A stretch of DNA of 5,289 nucleotides from an uncultured Devosia sp. (GTDB lineage: Bacteria; Pseudomonadota; Alphaproteobacteria; Rhizobiales; Devosiaceae). Shown here piece by piece: positions 1 through 5,284 of this stretch. A program made the translations under genes and the position numbers. Position 1 is the first letter of the stretch, and the number at the start of each line of letters is the position of its first letter. The notes beneath the pieces are model-generated. The model searched no databases, was not told the DNA's origin, and saw only the letters and a list, made by a program, of their open reading frames with translations. The stretch is taken from contig CAKTFF010000184.1 of NCBI GenBank assembly GCA_934553185.1, forward strand, positions 1 to 5,289. The letters run 5' to 3'.

Positions 1-847
1 CGATCTTCTGCTTGACCAGGTCAAGGACGTTGTCGACGGCAAAGCCGTGCGCTTCCATGCCGACCGCATCGATCACCGCATCGGGGCCGATGCCACCGGT
101 CATCTCCATCAATGCTTCGCGGACATGAGTTTCCTTGAAGTTGATGATTTTTGCGCCGAACTTCTGCGCCAGTTCCAGGCGATGGGGATGATGGTCGATG
201 CAGATGACCTGCTCTGCCCCCATCAGCATCGCGCTTTGCACGGCAAAAAGGCCAACCGGACCAGCGCCCCAAACGGCAACCGTGTCGCCCGGCTCGATCT
301 GGGCATTCTCGGCGGCCATCCAGCCGGTGGGCAGAATATCGCTGAGAAACAGCACCTGATCGTCGGTCAGGCCTTCCGGAATTACGATGGGCCCGACATC
401 GGAAAACGGCACCCGCACATATTCGGCCTGACCGCCGGCATAGCCACCGGTCAGGTGCGAATAGCCGAAAATGCCGCCCATGGCATGGCCATAGAGCATT
501 TCCGAGGCGTCCTGCTTTTCCACCGGATTGCTGTTGTCGCAGGCGGAGAACTGCAGCTTGCGGCAATGGAAGCACTGGCCGCAGGAAATGGTGAACGGCA
601 CCACCACGCGCTGGCCTTTCTTGAGCGTGCTCTTGGGGCCGACCTCGACCACTTCGCCCATGAATTCGTGACCCAGGATATCGCCCGATTTTACGCCGGG
701 GATGACGCCATCATAGAGATGGAGGTCAGAGCCGCAGATTGCCGTGGATGTGATCTTGAGGATGGCGTCGCGCGGATTGAGGATCTCGGGATCGGGATGG
801 GTATCCACGCGCACGTCATTATTGCCGTGCCAGGTAAGGGCCCGCAT
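1..847 (-). CDS. Zinc-dependent alcohol dehydrogenase, formaldehyde-dehydrogenase-like (MDR), C-terminus cut by window edge
   Basis: Cytosolic medium-chain dehydrogenase that should oxidise an alcohol, or reduce an aldehyde, with NAD(H). The frame starts at ATG 847 and runs off the window after 282 codons; relatives are about 380-390 residues, so roughly the last quarter is missing. Visible are the catalytic zinc ligands Cys38, GHE at 59-61 and probably Asp170, and the four structural-zinc cysteines 89, 92, 95 and 103. The Rossmann loop GAGPVG is at 194-199. Asp218 at the end of the second strand favours NAD over NADP. The N-terminus (MRALTWHG, then [11 protein letters not shown]) resembles the glutathione-dependent formaldehyde dehydrogenase-related subgroup, but the substrate cannot be read from sequence. 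A GGAGAA ribosome site (858-853) lies 5 nt upstream. Its ATG shares one base with the TGA of the SRPBCC gene (TGATG), indicating translational coupling as third gene of the operon. Confidence 0.93.
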   Translation of the reverse strand, partial: MRALTWHGNNDVRVDTHPDPEILNPRDAILKITSTAICGSDLHLYDGVIPGVKSGDILGHEFMGEVVEVGPKSTLKKGQRVVVPFTISCGQCFHCRKLQFSACDNSNPVEKQDASEMLYGHAMGGIFGYSHLTGGYAGGQAEYVRVPFSDVGPIVIPEGLTDDQVLFLSDILPTGWMAAENAQIEPGDTVAVWGAGPVGLFAVQSAMLMGAEQVICIDHHPHRLELAQKFGAKIINFKETHVREALMEMTGGIGPDAVIDAVGMEAHGFAVDNVLDLVKQKI

Positions 848-1389
848 CAGTGTTCTCCATCTTTGGCTTTGTGATTGGCGGCGTCTGCAATCTCGCCGGT
901 CTCCATCAGCATTTTGAAGCGCTTGAGCTCGTGGCGCGCCTGGATATTAGGCTCGGCGGCAAAGAGCTTGGCGACGAGCCGCCCCAGGTCACCAGCCGGT
1001 GGTTCGTAGCCGATTTCGGCGGTGACGATCGTGCCGCGATCGGCCGGAGCGTCCTTGAAGGTCACAAGGCCTGCGGTGCGGATCTGTGAGCCCTCGATTG
1101 ACTTCCAGCCGATCGACTCGTTCTCGACAACGGCCGTCGTCTCTGTTTCCAGCGTGACATGCTGCCCGGCGGGGGCCTTGATGGTCCAGGCAGAGGTGTT
1201 CTCGCCTGTCATCTGGATCTTTTCGATGGCATGCATGAAGGTGGGAAGGTTGGTGAAGTCCCGCCAATAAGCGAACAACTCGTTGCGTGGGCGGTTGATG
1301 GTTATGCTCTTGCCCACAATGGCAAGATTGCCATCCTTGTCGTCGCGCTGCGTGCGCTTGGGCGCGTCATCCGTGGCGTTCTCGGACAT
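847..1389 (-). CDS. SRPBCC family protein (COG5637, cyclase/dehydrase-like)
   Basis: A 180-residue protein with a START/polyketide-cyclase-like fold. Family members hold hydrophobic ligands in a cavity, but this COG5637-type branch has no assigned ligand or reaction. The first 22 residues are charged and probably disordered. The domain starts with [18 protein letters not shown] (28-45), the usual first strand plus helix, followed by [11 protein letters not shown]. It continues with GWKSIEGS (94-101), the strand GLVTFKDAP (107-115), [11 protein letters not shown] (121-131), and a long C-terminal helix from about 133 to 166. No signal peptide or membrane segment is seen. The ATG at 1389 is preceded by AGGAG (1400-1396) at 6 nt spacing, which fixes the start. 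It lies 15 nt after the SDR gene and overlaps the alcohol dehydrogenase start by one base. A role with the two dehydrogenases, for example in ligand carriage, is inference. Confidence 0.88.
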   Translation of the reverse strand: MSENATDDAPKRTQRDDKDGNLAIVGKSITINRPRNELFAYWRDFTNLPTFMHAIEKIQMTGENTSAWTIKAPAGQHVTLETETTAVVENESIGWKSIEGSQIRTAGLVTFKDAPADRGTIVTAEIGYEPPAGDLGRLVAKLFAAEPNIQARHELKRFKMLMETGEIADAANHKAKDGEH

Positions 1390-1404
1390 TTCGAACTCCT
1401 CTGG

Positions 1405-2202
1405 TTATTTCTTGCCGCTACCCGGCTCGGCCATGCCGCGATGCATCTCGGCAAGCTGCCCATCGGGAAGGAAACGTGTCATCATGGCCTGGAGCTTGTT
1501 GGCCCAGCCCGCCACTTCATGGGCGTCGCCGCGCATCAGCGCGTCATAGCCAGCCCTCGCCACATCGCCGGCATCGTCCTTCTTGGATGTACCAACCTTG
1601 GTATCCATCAGGTCTGCGGTCTCGAAGAAGTCGGTCTCGGTCGGCCCGGGCATCAGCACGGTGATGACGACTTCGGTTTCCTTGAGCTCGTTGCGCAGCG
1701 CATAGGCGAAGGAGTCGATATAGGCTTTGGTGGCGTTATAAACCGCTTGGAAGCTCCCCGGCATCAGCCCAGCGATCGAGCCCGTGATCAGTACACGGCC
1801 ACTGTTGCGCTGGCGCATGTCGCGGACGAAGCGGTGCAAGAGATAAGTCGTGCCCGTCACATTGGTGGCGATCACCCGCTCGATGTCGCTGAAGTCCTGA
1901 TCCAGGAAGCCTTTGCCAAGACCCCGTCCGGCATTGGCATAGAGGGCATCCACAGTGCGACCGGATTGCTGGACATGGTCGTAGAGCGCGTCCACGCCTT
2001 CAGTGGTGGCGAGGTCGACCTGCAAGGCATCAACCGTCACGCCAAGGCTGCGGAGCTCCTGCGCCGCAGTTTCAATATCGGCGCCGTCTGCGGCAATCAG
2101 CAGGTCGGAGCCGTCCTGCGCTGCAATGCGGGCGAGTTCCAGCCCAATGCCGGAAGAGGCCCCGGTAACGACCGAAAAGCGCGGCTTGTTTTTCTCAGAC
2201 AT
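1405..2202 (-). CDS. Short-chain dehydrogenase/reductase (classical SDR), first gene of stress operon
   Basis: A 265-residue cytosolic NAD(P)-dependent oxidoreductase of the classical SDR family. The cofactor loop TGASSGIG is at 13-20. NAG at 90-92 stands in for the usual NNAG. The catalytic tetrad is complete: Asn114, Ser142 (in GSIAG), Tyr155 and Lys159 (YNATK). The PGPTET loop is at 185-190. The length is typical; the last 30 or so residues form a family-specific tail ending GSGKK. The substrate is unknown. The start at 2202 is supported by GAGG (2212-2209) with 6 nt spacing. It is the first gene of a three-gene operon with the SRPBCC protein and the zinc alcohol dehydrogenase. An EcfG-type promoter sits about 30 nt upstream, so expression under general stress is expected. 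Confidence 0.94.
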   Translation of the reverse strand: MSEKNKPRFSVVTGASSGIGLELARIAAQDGSDLLIAADGADIETAAQELRSLGVTVDALQVDLATTEGVDALYDHVQQSGRTVDALYANAGRGLGKGFLDQDFSDIERVIATNVTGTTYLLHRFVRDMRQRNSGRVLITGSIAGLMPGSFQAVYNATKAYIDSFAYALRNELKETEVVITVLMPGPTETDFFETADLMDTKVGTSKKDDAGDVARAGYDALMRGDAHEVAGWANKLQAMMTRFLPDGQLAEMHRGMAEPGSGKK

Positions 2203-2232
2203 GGTTTACCTCAGCTCAAAGAGTGTGAGGCT

Positions 2233-2257
2233 AACCATTCATCAATGTTTGGGTTCC
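2233..2257 (-). promoter_or_regulatory. EcfG-type (general stress sigma) promoter of the SDR-SRPBCC-ADH operon
   Basis: On the minus strand GGAAC (2257-2253), extended to GGAACCC, is followed by exactly 17 nt and then GTT (2235-2233, context GGTTAG). This fits the GGAAC-N16/17-GTT consensus recognised by the alphaproteobacterial general stress sigma factor EcfG. The GTT lies 30 nt before the SDR ATG, leaving a short leader with its ribosome site. The motif match is direct; sigma-factor assignment is by consensus only. Confidence 0.75.
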
Positions 2258-2281
2258 GACGGAGACTGCGCCTCGCGGGCG

Positions 2282-2311
2282 AAAACCAGAGCCTCGGCAA
2301 CACGCCTGGTT
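2282..2311 (-). terminator. Weak terminator-like hairpin after the YihY gene
   Basis: Perfect 6-bp arms AACCAG and CTGGTT (2284-2289 and 2306-2311) can be extended by two G-C pairs across a one-base bulge. Read on the minus strand, the distal arm runs into four T residues (2285-2282). It begins 4 nt after the YihY stop codon and ends before the SDR promoter, where a terminator would be expected. The stem is short and the loop long, so this is tentative. Confidence 0.4.
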
Positions 2312-2315
2312 GCGA

Positions 2316-3338
2316 TCACTCCACTTTTTTCCGTGCGAGAGGCCATACCCGCCCCACCGAGTCAGCCATGCGCGCCCCGCGTTTTCCCAAGGGCTTCTCT
2401 TCGCCGGTGGTCGAATCGCGTGCCGTCTGGTGCTCGATTTCTGAATTGAGCTCGGAGCCCAGGATCACCACCGTGGTGGAAATCCAAAGCCAGGTCATGA
2501 GGCCGATCATCGCGCCAAGTGAGCCATAGGTGGCGTTGTCATTGGAAAAGTTGGTCACATACCAAGAAAAAAGCACCGAGGTAACGCCCAGCGACACCAC
2601 GGCAAGCACCGCTCCCGGCGTGATCCAGCGCCACTTGGCCTGTCGCCGGCTCGGTCCCCAGCGGTAGAGCGCCGCAATACCAACAAGGATCACCGCGAGC
2701 ATGGCAAGGTAGGCGACACCGCGCACAACCCATTCCAGACCTGACCCGAATGGCAGCAGGGTCAGCAGGGGGGGCATGACAACCACAACAGCGATCACCA
2801 GCAAGGCGGCAATGGCGCCGCACAAGGTGAATAACAGCGCAAGGCCGTTGAAGACGAAAAAGGAGCGTCGCTCGCTCTCGTGATTGGCCACGTTCATGGC
2901 TTCAAACATGGCCTTAACCCCCGCGCTGGCGCTCCAGAAGGCCAGCGCAAGCGAGATCACGAGGCGAATGCTCAGCGCATCATTGCTCTCGGCTGTGAGC
3001 CGGGTGAGTTGATCGCGCAGGATGTCGAGCGCGCCGGGCGGCACGACACCGTCAAGCAGGCTGATATGCTCAAGCACACCGGCTCGATTGTTGAAGAGGC
3101 CATAGATAGAAACAAAGGCTGTCAGCGTCGGCACCAGGGCCAGCAACAGGTAAAAGGTCACGCCCGCAGCTGTGAGCAGCACGCGATCTTCGCCTAGAGC
3201 GCGGAACAGGCGATAAGCGATGTCCTTCCAGCCGGGGGGCGGAATGTCGGTAGGCTTCGTCGCGTCGCGGCCACGCCCTTCCTGCCGGGCATAACGTTCG
3301 TCGGGGGTCGCGCTTGATGCCGCTTGAGTTGACGCCAT
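2316..3338 (-). CDS. YihY/BrkB-family inner membrane protein
   Basis: A 340-residue integral membrane protein of the YihY/virulence factor BrkB family. Members are tied to envelope integrity, but the molecular function is not settled. A hydrophilic N-terminal 37 residues precede WKDIAYRLFRALGEDRV. Six hydrophobic segments then follow at about 54-82, 124-140, 164-190, 202-225, 240-262 and 272-296. The family signature AAGVTFYLLLALVP (57-70) and the C-terminal YGSLGAMIGLMTWLW with LGSELNSEIE (293-302) are present. The charged tail ends RKKVE. ATG 3338 is chosen over an in-frame ATG at 3494. The longer form adds 52 Gly/Arg-rich residues that overlap the upstream DUF2934 gene and look unlike the family. 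Only a weak GAAGTG site precedes ATG 3338, but the DUF2934 stop is 5 nt away, so coupled translation is likely. Confidence 0.93.
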   Translation of the reverse strand: MASTQAASSATPDERYARQEGRGRDATKPTDIPPPGWKDIAYRLFRALGEDRVLLTAAGVTFYLLLALVPTLTAFVSIYGLFNNRAGVLEHISLLDGVVPPGALDILRDQLTRLTAESNDALSIRLVISLALAFWSASAGVKAMFEAMNVANHESERRSFFVFNGLALLFTLCGAIAALLVIAVVVVMPPLLTLLPFGSGLEWVVRGVAYLAMLAVILVGIAALYRWGPSRRQAKWRWITPGAVLAVVSLGVTSVLFSWYVTNFSNDNATYGSLGAMIGLMTWLWISTTVVILGSELNSEIEHQTARDSTTGEEKPLGKRGARMADSVGRVWPLARKKVE

Positions 3339-3343
3339 GGCAG

Positions 3344-3541
3344 TCACTTCAGCGGCAGCGGTAAAGGGATGGATGGCGTAACCGCCTCCTCCTGTCCCGC
3401 GAAGTTGGCTTGATCGTCCTGCTCGCGCAGGCGCTGTTCGGCCACATGCCAGTAATGGATATCCCGCCCGGCCTGTCGCCCATCCTCTTCCCACAATTGC
3501 TGCGCCAGCGACCTTACGCGGCTTTCATCGTGTTGCGCCAT
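3344..3541 (-). CDS. DUF2934 small protein, coupled to YihY gene
   Basis: A 65-residue soluble protein. Residues 8-38 fit the DUF2934 pattern of a charged helix then a Trp-rich helix: ALW-type QQLWEEDGR (14-22), GRDIHYWHVAEQRL (25-38), with Trp17, Gly21, Trp31 and Glu35 at the conserved places. The rest is a Gln/Glu-rich linker and a Pro-Leu tail (IPLPLPLK). The family is common in Alphaproteobacteria and has no assigned activity. The codon directly before ATG 3541 is a TAG stop, so no longer in-frame version exists. The only ribosome-site candidate is a G run (3551-3547), which is weak. It precedes the YihY gene by 5 nt, so the two are very likely one transcript. No clear promoter is visible in the 146-nt divergent spacer on this strand. 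Confidence 0.85.
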   Translation of the reverse strand: MAQHDESRVRSLAQQLWEEDGRQAGRDIHYWHVAEQRLREQDDQANFAGQEEAVTPSIPLPLPLK

Positions 3542-3604
3542 CTATGCCCCCATGCGTTTCCGCTTGGGGAGAATGATCTGCAAGCCAAGGAGTTGCCGTC
3601 CTTC

Positions 3605-3629
3605 GGAACCAAAGCCGCAGGGGCCTGTT
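3605..3629 (+). promoter_or_regulatory. EcfG-type promoter of the YghA-like SDR operon
   Basis: GGAAC (3605-3609, extended GGAACC) is followed by 17 nt and GTT (3627-3629). This is the same core and spacing as the element at 2233-2257 on the other strand. It lies 58 nt before the SDR start at 3688, in the divergent spacer shared with the DUF2934 gene. It matches the EcfG general stress consensus, and the downstream family (GS39/YghA type) is often stress-induced, which supports the call. Confidence 0.75.
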
Positions 3630-3687
3630 GAAACACCGATCAGCGAGAGCATTCTGCTGCCGACGACCCTTGTGAAAGAACGCGACC

Positions 3688-4545
3688 ATGGCCGACTCCA
3701 CCAAGATCAATCCACCGCAGGAGCAGGATCATCAGCCCGGGCGTGAAACCCAGATGCATCCCAAGCCCGACTACATGCCCAAATTCGCGGGCAATGGGCG
3801 CCTGGCCGGGAAGGTCGCGGTGATCACCGGCGGCGACAGTGGCATTGGTCGCGCTTGTGCAGTCCTGTTTGCTCGCGAGGGCGCCGAAGTTGCCCTGGTG
3901 TATCTCGAGGAAACCGAAGACGCCAAGATCACTGCTGCTGCAGTGAAAGCAGAAGGCCGGGACGCCTTGCTGATCCGGGGCGATGTTGGCGAAAAGGCTT
4001 TTTGCGAAAACGTCATAGGCAAGGTCATCGAGGAATTTGGCAAGCTCGACGTCGTGATCAACAATGCGGCCGAACAGCACCCGCAGGAAGAGCTCACCGA
4101 CATTTCGGAAGAGCAGCTGCAGAAAACCTTCCAAACAAACCTTTTTGGCTACTTCTACCTGACACAAGCAGCTTTGCCCCATCTTGATGCTGGCGCCTCC
4201 ATCGTCAACACCACCTCTGTTACCGCCTACCGCGGGTCGCCGACCTTGCTCGATTATTCGGCAACCAAAGGCGCAATCGTTGCTTTTACCCGCTCTCTGT
4301 CGGGTAGCTTGGCGGAAAAGGGCATTCGCGTGAACGCCGTCGCGCCCGGCCCGATCTGGACGCCGCTGATCCCGGCGACATTTGATGCCGACAAGGTTGC
4401 CGAGTTTGGCGCGACCCAGCCAATGAAACGGCCGGGACAGCCCAATGAGGTCGCGACCTGTCACCTGTTTCTTGCCTGCGACGAAAGCTCATATCTTTCT
4501 GGCCAGGTGCTTCACCCCAATGGCGGTGAAATCGTAGGAGGCTGA
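3688..4545 (+). CDS. YghA/general-stress-protein-39-like SDR oxidoreductase
   Basis: A 285-residue cytosolic NAD(P)-dependent oxidoreductase of the SDR branch containing E. coli YghA (an aldehyde reductase) and Bacillus YdaD/GS39. The branch's N-terminal extension is present (about 40 residues, PPQEQDHQPGRE, then MHPKPDYMPKFAG). The cofactor loop TGGDSGIG at 47-54, with Asp50, is characteristic of the branch. Other motifs are GDV (98-100), NNAA (125-128), catalytic Asn151, Ser177, Tyr190 and Lys194 (YSATK), PGPIWTPL (220-227) and the C-terminal GGEIVGG. All catalytic residues are intact. ATG 3688 is the natural start for the extension, although its ribosome site (GAAAGAA region) is weak. The final Val-Gly-Gly codons contain AGGAGG, which serves the next gene. 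An EcfG-type promoter lies upstream. Aldehyde detoxification under stress is likely but inferred. Confidence 0.95.
   Translation: MADSTKINPPQEQDHQPGRETQMHPKPDYMPKFAGNGRLAGKVAVITGGDSGIGRACAVLFAREGAEVALVYLEETEDAKITAAAVKAEGRDALLIRGDVGEKAFCENVIGKVIEEFGKLDVVINNAAEQHPQEELTDISEEQLQKTFQTNLFGYFYLTQAALPHLDAGASIVNTTSVTAYRGSPTLLDYSATKGAIVAFTRSLSGSLAEKGIRVNAVAPGPIWTPLIPATFDADKVAEFGATQPMKRPGQPNEVATCHLFLACDESSYLSGQVLHPNGGEIVGG
4536..4541 (+). promoter_or_regulatory. Ribosome binding site deciding an ATA start
   Basis: AGGAGG, a full Shine-Dalgarno core, lies inside the last codons of the SDR gene and 5 nt (CTGAA) before ATA at 4547. No ATG, GTG or TTG lies at a usable distance in the frame that encodes the membrane microprotein. 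Caveat: the bases also encode the Val-Gly-Gly tail of the SDR, so the match could be partly fortuitous. Confidence 0.6.
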
Positions 4546-4546
4546 A

Positions 4547-4729
4547 ATATCTAACTCTAGTTACAATGGTACCGAGTTCATCGGGAAGTTCTTCCTGCTC
4601 TTCACCCTGTTGTGGATCGGCGGCGCAATCGCTTTCGTCTCGGTCGCAACGATCGGCGCAGGGCGTGCCGGCGTTGTTCTTCCCGCGTCCAACGAGACAC
4701 CCATCGCCAACAGCCCTGAGACTGAGTAA
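4547..4729 (+). CDS. Single-pass membrane microprotein with apparent ATA start codon
   Basis: A 60-residue frame that automatic callers would miss because it has no standard start codon. After a stop at 4535-4537 the frame is open to TAA 4727-4729. Read from ATA as Met, it begins MSNSSYNGTEF, then has one hydrophobic helix at about 11-36 (FIGKFFLLFTLLWIGGAIAF). A GAGRAG turn and a polar tail ending NSPETE follow. The clean helix-plus-polar-tail pattern and strong ribosome sites on both sides argue that it is real. The first later TTG (4610) would cut the helix and has no ribosome site. The gene begins 1 nt after the SDR stop, and its own stop lies within the ribosome site of the HTH gene, so it sits in the operon. 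I do not recognise a family. It could also be a recent start-codon-loss pseudogene or a sequencing error for ATG. Confidence 0.68.
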   Translation: MSNSSYNGTEFIGKFFLLFTLLWIGGAIAFVSVATIGAGRAGVVLPASNETPIANSPETE

Positions 4730-4738
4730 GGAGGCACC

Positions 4739-4978
4739 ATGACCTATCCGCAAGATCCGTCCCGCCGGCAACCCAAGGGCGATCACAACCGTCGTCTCGC
4801 CCTTGGTCTCGAACCAGAGGCGCTGGCCGCTGAAGCTGGTGTGACCACGGAAGAACTGCGCGAGTATGAACGCACACGGCCAGATGGCAACTTCGATGAA
4901 ACTGTCGCCGGGCGTATCGGCGCGGCGCTGGAGCGGCTCGAGGCAAATCCGCCTGCGAGCCAGTCGGTCAAAACTTAA
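4739..4978 (+). CDS. Small XRE-like helix-turn-helix protein
   Basis: A 79-residue, probably cytosolic, DNA-binding protein. Residues about 19-45 (RLALGLEPEALAAEAGV, then TTEELREYER) follow the XRE/Cro pattern: a first helix, an Ala-rich helix 2, the Gly-Val turn and a recognition helix. A further helix lies at about 54-68 (ETVAGRIGAALERLE), and the N- and C-terminal tails are polar. At 79 residues only the DNA-binding core is present, with no ligand domain. The start is set by AGGAGG (4729-4734), 4 nt before ATG. It follows the microprotein by 9 nt and is the last gene of the SDR operon. The target is unknown: autoregulation of this operon is one possibility. It resembles an antitoxin in size, but no toxin gene adjoins it. 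Its stop codon abuts that of the convergent gene. Confidence 0.85.
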   Translation: MTYPQDPSRRQPKGDHNRRLALGLEPEALAAEAGVTTEELREYERTRPDGNFDETVAGRIGAALERLEANPPASQSVKT

Positions 4979-5284
4979 CTAGAGCGTATCGGAATGGCGG
5001 GGCTTGGTTTCACCAACCAGCTTCGCCAATTCCGAGAAGCTGGGCGTAAAGCCGCCAGCGGCATGCTGGTTTGCCAGCGCGAGCAAGCGCGGCGCAAAGG
5101 CGACCGCATCACGTTCGGCTCCGCTCAACTGTTGAGCGCGATTATCGCCTAAAGCCACCTGTTCGGCCCGGCGCAAGGCCATGTCGATTTCGCTTCGATC
5201 CAGCAGGCCCTTCTCCACCAGAGCATTGTTGAGCGATGCGAGGGCAAGGTAAAGCCCTTCCAATTGCAGGTTTGCCGTGTTCAC
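4979..5284 (-). CDS. Hypothetical protein, 101 residues, start near window edge
   Basis: The frame is open from GTG 5284 to TAG 4981-4979. The N-terminal part (NLQLEGLYLALASLNNALV, then EKGLLDRSEIDMALRRAEQ) is predicted helical and looks like a conserved alphaproteobacterial hypothetical family. A middle helix (AERDAVAFAPRLLALANQH) follows, and the tail SFSELAKLVGE ends in a short polar stretch. No signal peptide, membrane segment or catalytic motif is visible, and I cannot assign a function. The GTG is only 5 nt from the window end, so its ribosome site cannot be judged and the true start may lie upstream. Its last bases abut the TAA of the HTH gene with no spacer. A large hairpin lies in its 3' part. 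Confidence 0.75.
   Translation of the reverse strand: MNTANLQLEGLYLALASLNNALVEKGLLDRSEIDMALRRAEQVALGDNRAQQLSGAERDAVAFAPRLLALANQHAAGGFTPSFSELAKLVGETKPRHSDTL
4989..5035. other. Long imperfect hairpin at the convergent gene junction
   Basis: Arms 4989-4999 (TCGGAATGGCG) and 5024-5035 pair over 11 bp with one bulged A (5028). Two possible G-U pairs (5000-5001 with 5022-5023) connect to GC and TGGTT (5002-5009, bulged T 5004) pairing with 5015-5021 around a 5-nt loop (TCACC). The plus-strand transcript can thus form 20 bp, two of them G-U. It begins 11 nt after the HTH stop codon and lies within the coding end of the opposing gene. No T run follows on either strand, so it is not a standard intrinsic terminator. 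A 3'-end or stability role for the plus-strand operon is inferred. Confidence 0.5.

Noticed and set aside
47..874. 275-codon plus-strand open frame opposite the alcohol dehydrogenase
   Set aside because: It is a shadow of a gene with full zinc-ligand and Rossmann motifs; the His- and Gly-rich translation shows no recognisable domain.
1026..1042. CGATCG-TGCCG-CGATCG inverted repeat
   Set aside because: It is mid-gene in the SRPBCC coding sequence, encoding ordinary Asp-Arg-Gly-Thr-Ile residues; 6-bp arms of a common palindrome are expected by chance in GC-rich DNA.
1159..2529. 456-codon open frame on the plus strand
   Set aside because: It lies antisense to the SDR and SRPBCC genes, whose motifs and ribosome sites are clear. 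Its translation has no family features, and third-position GC bias explains the openness.
3339..3494. 52-residue N-terminal extension of the YihY protein (start at 3494)
   Set aside because: It is Gly/Arg-rich and unlike the family, and it overlaps the DUF2934 gene in another frame. ATG 3338 gives the normal length.
3640..4464. 274-codon minus-strand open frame opposite the YghA-like SDR
   Set aside because: It is antisense to a complete SDR and covers that gene's promoter-proximal region; its translation shows no domain.
4566..4741. ATG 4566 as start of an alternative small protein
   Set aside because: This frame gives a Ser-, Cys- and Pro-rich sequence without pattern and ends at the ATGA of the HTH start. 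The +2-shifted frame carries the clean membrane helix.
4286..4786. 166-codon minus-strand open frame spanning the gap after the SDR
   Set aside because: It is Arg-rich with no domain and overlaps three plus-strand genes with good ribosome sites.
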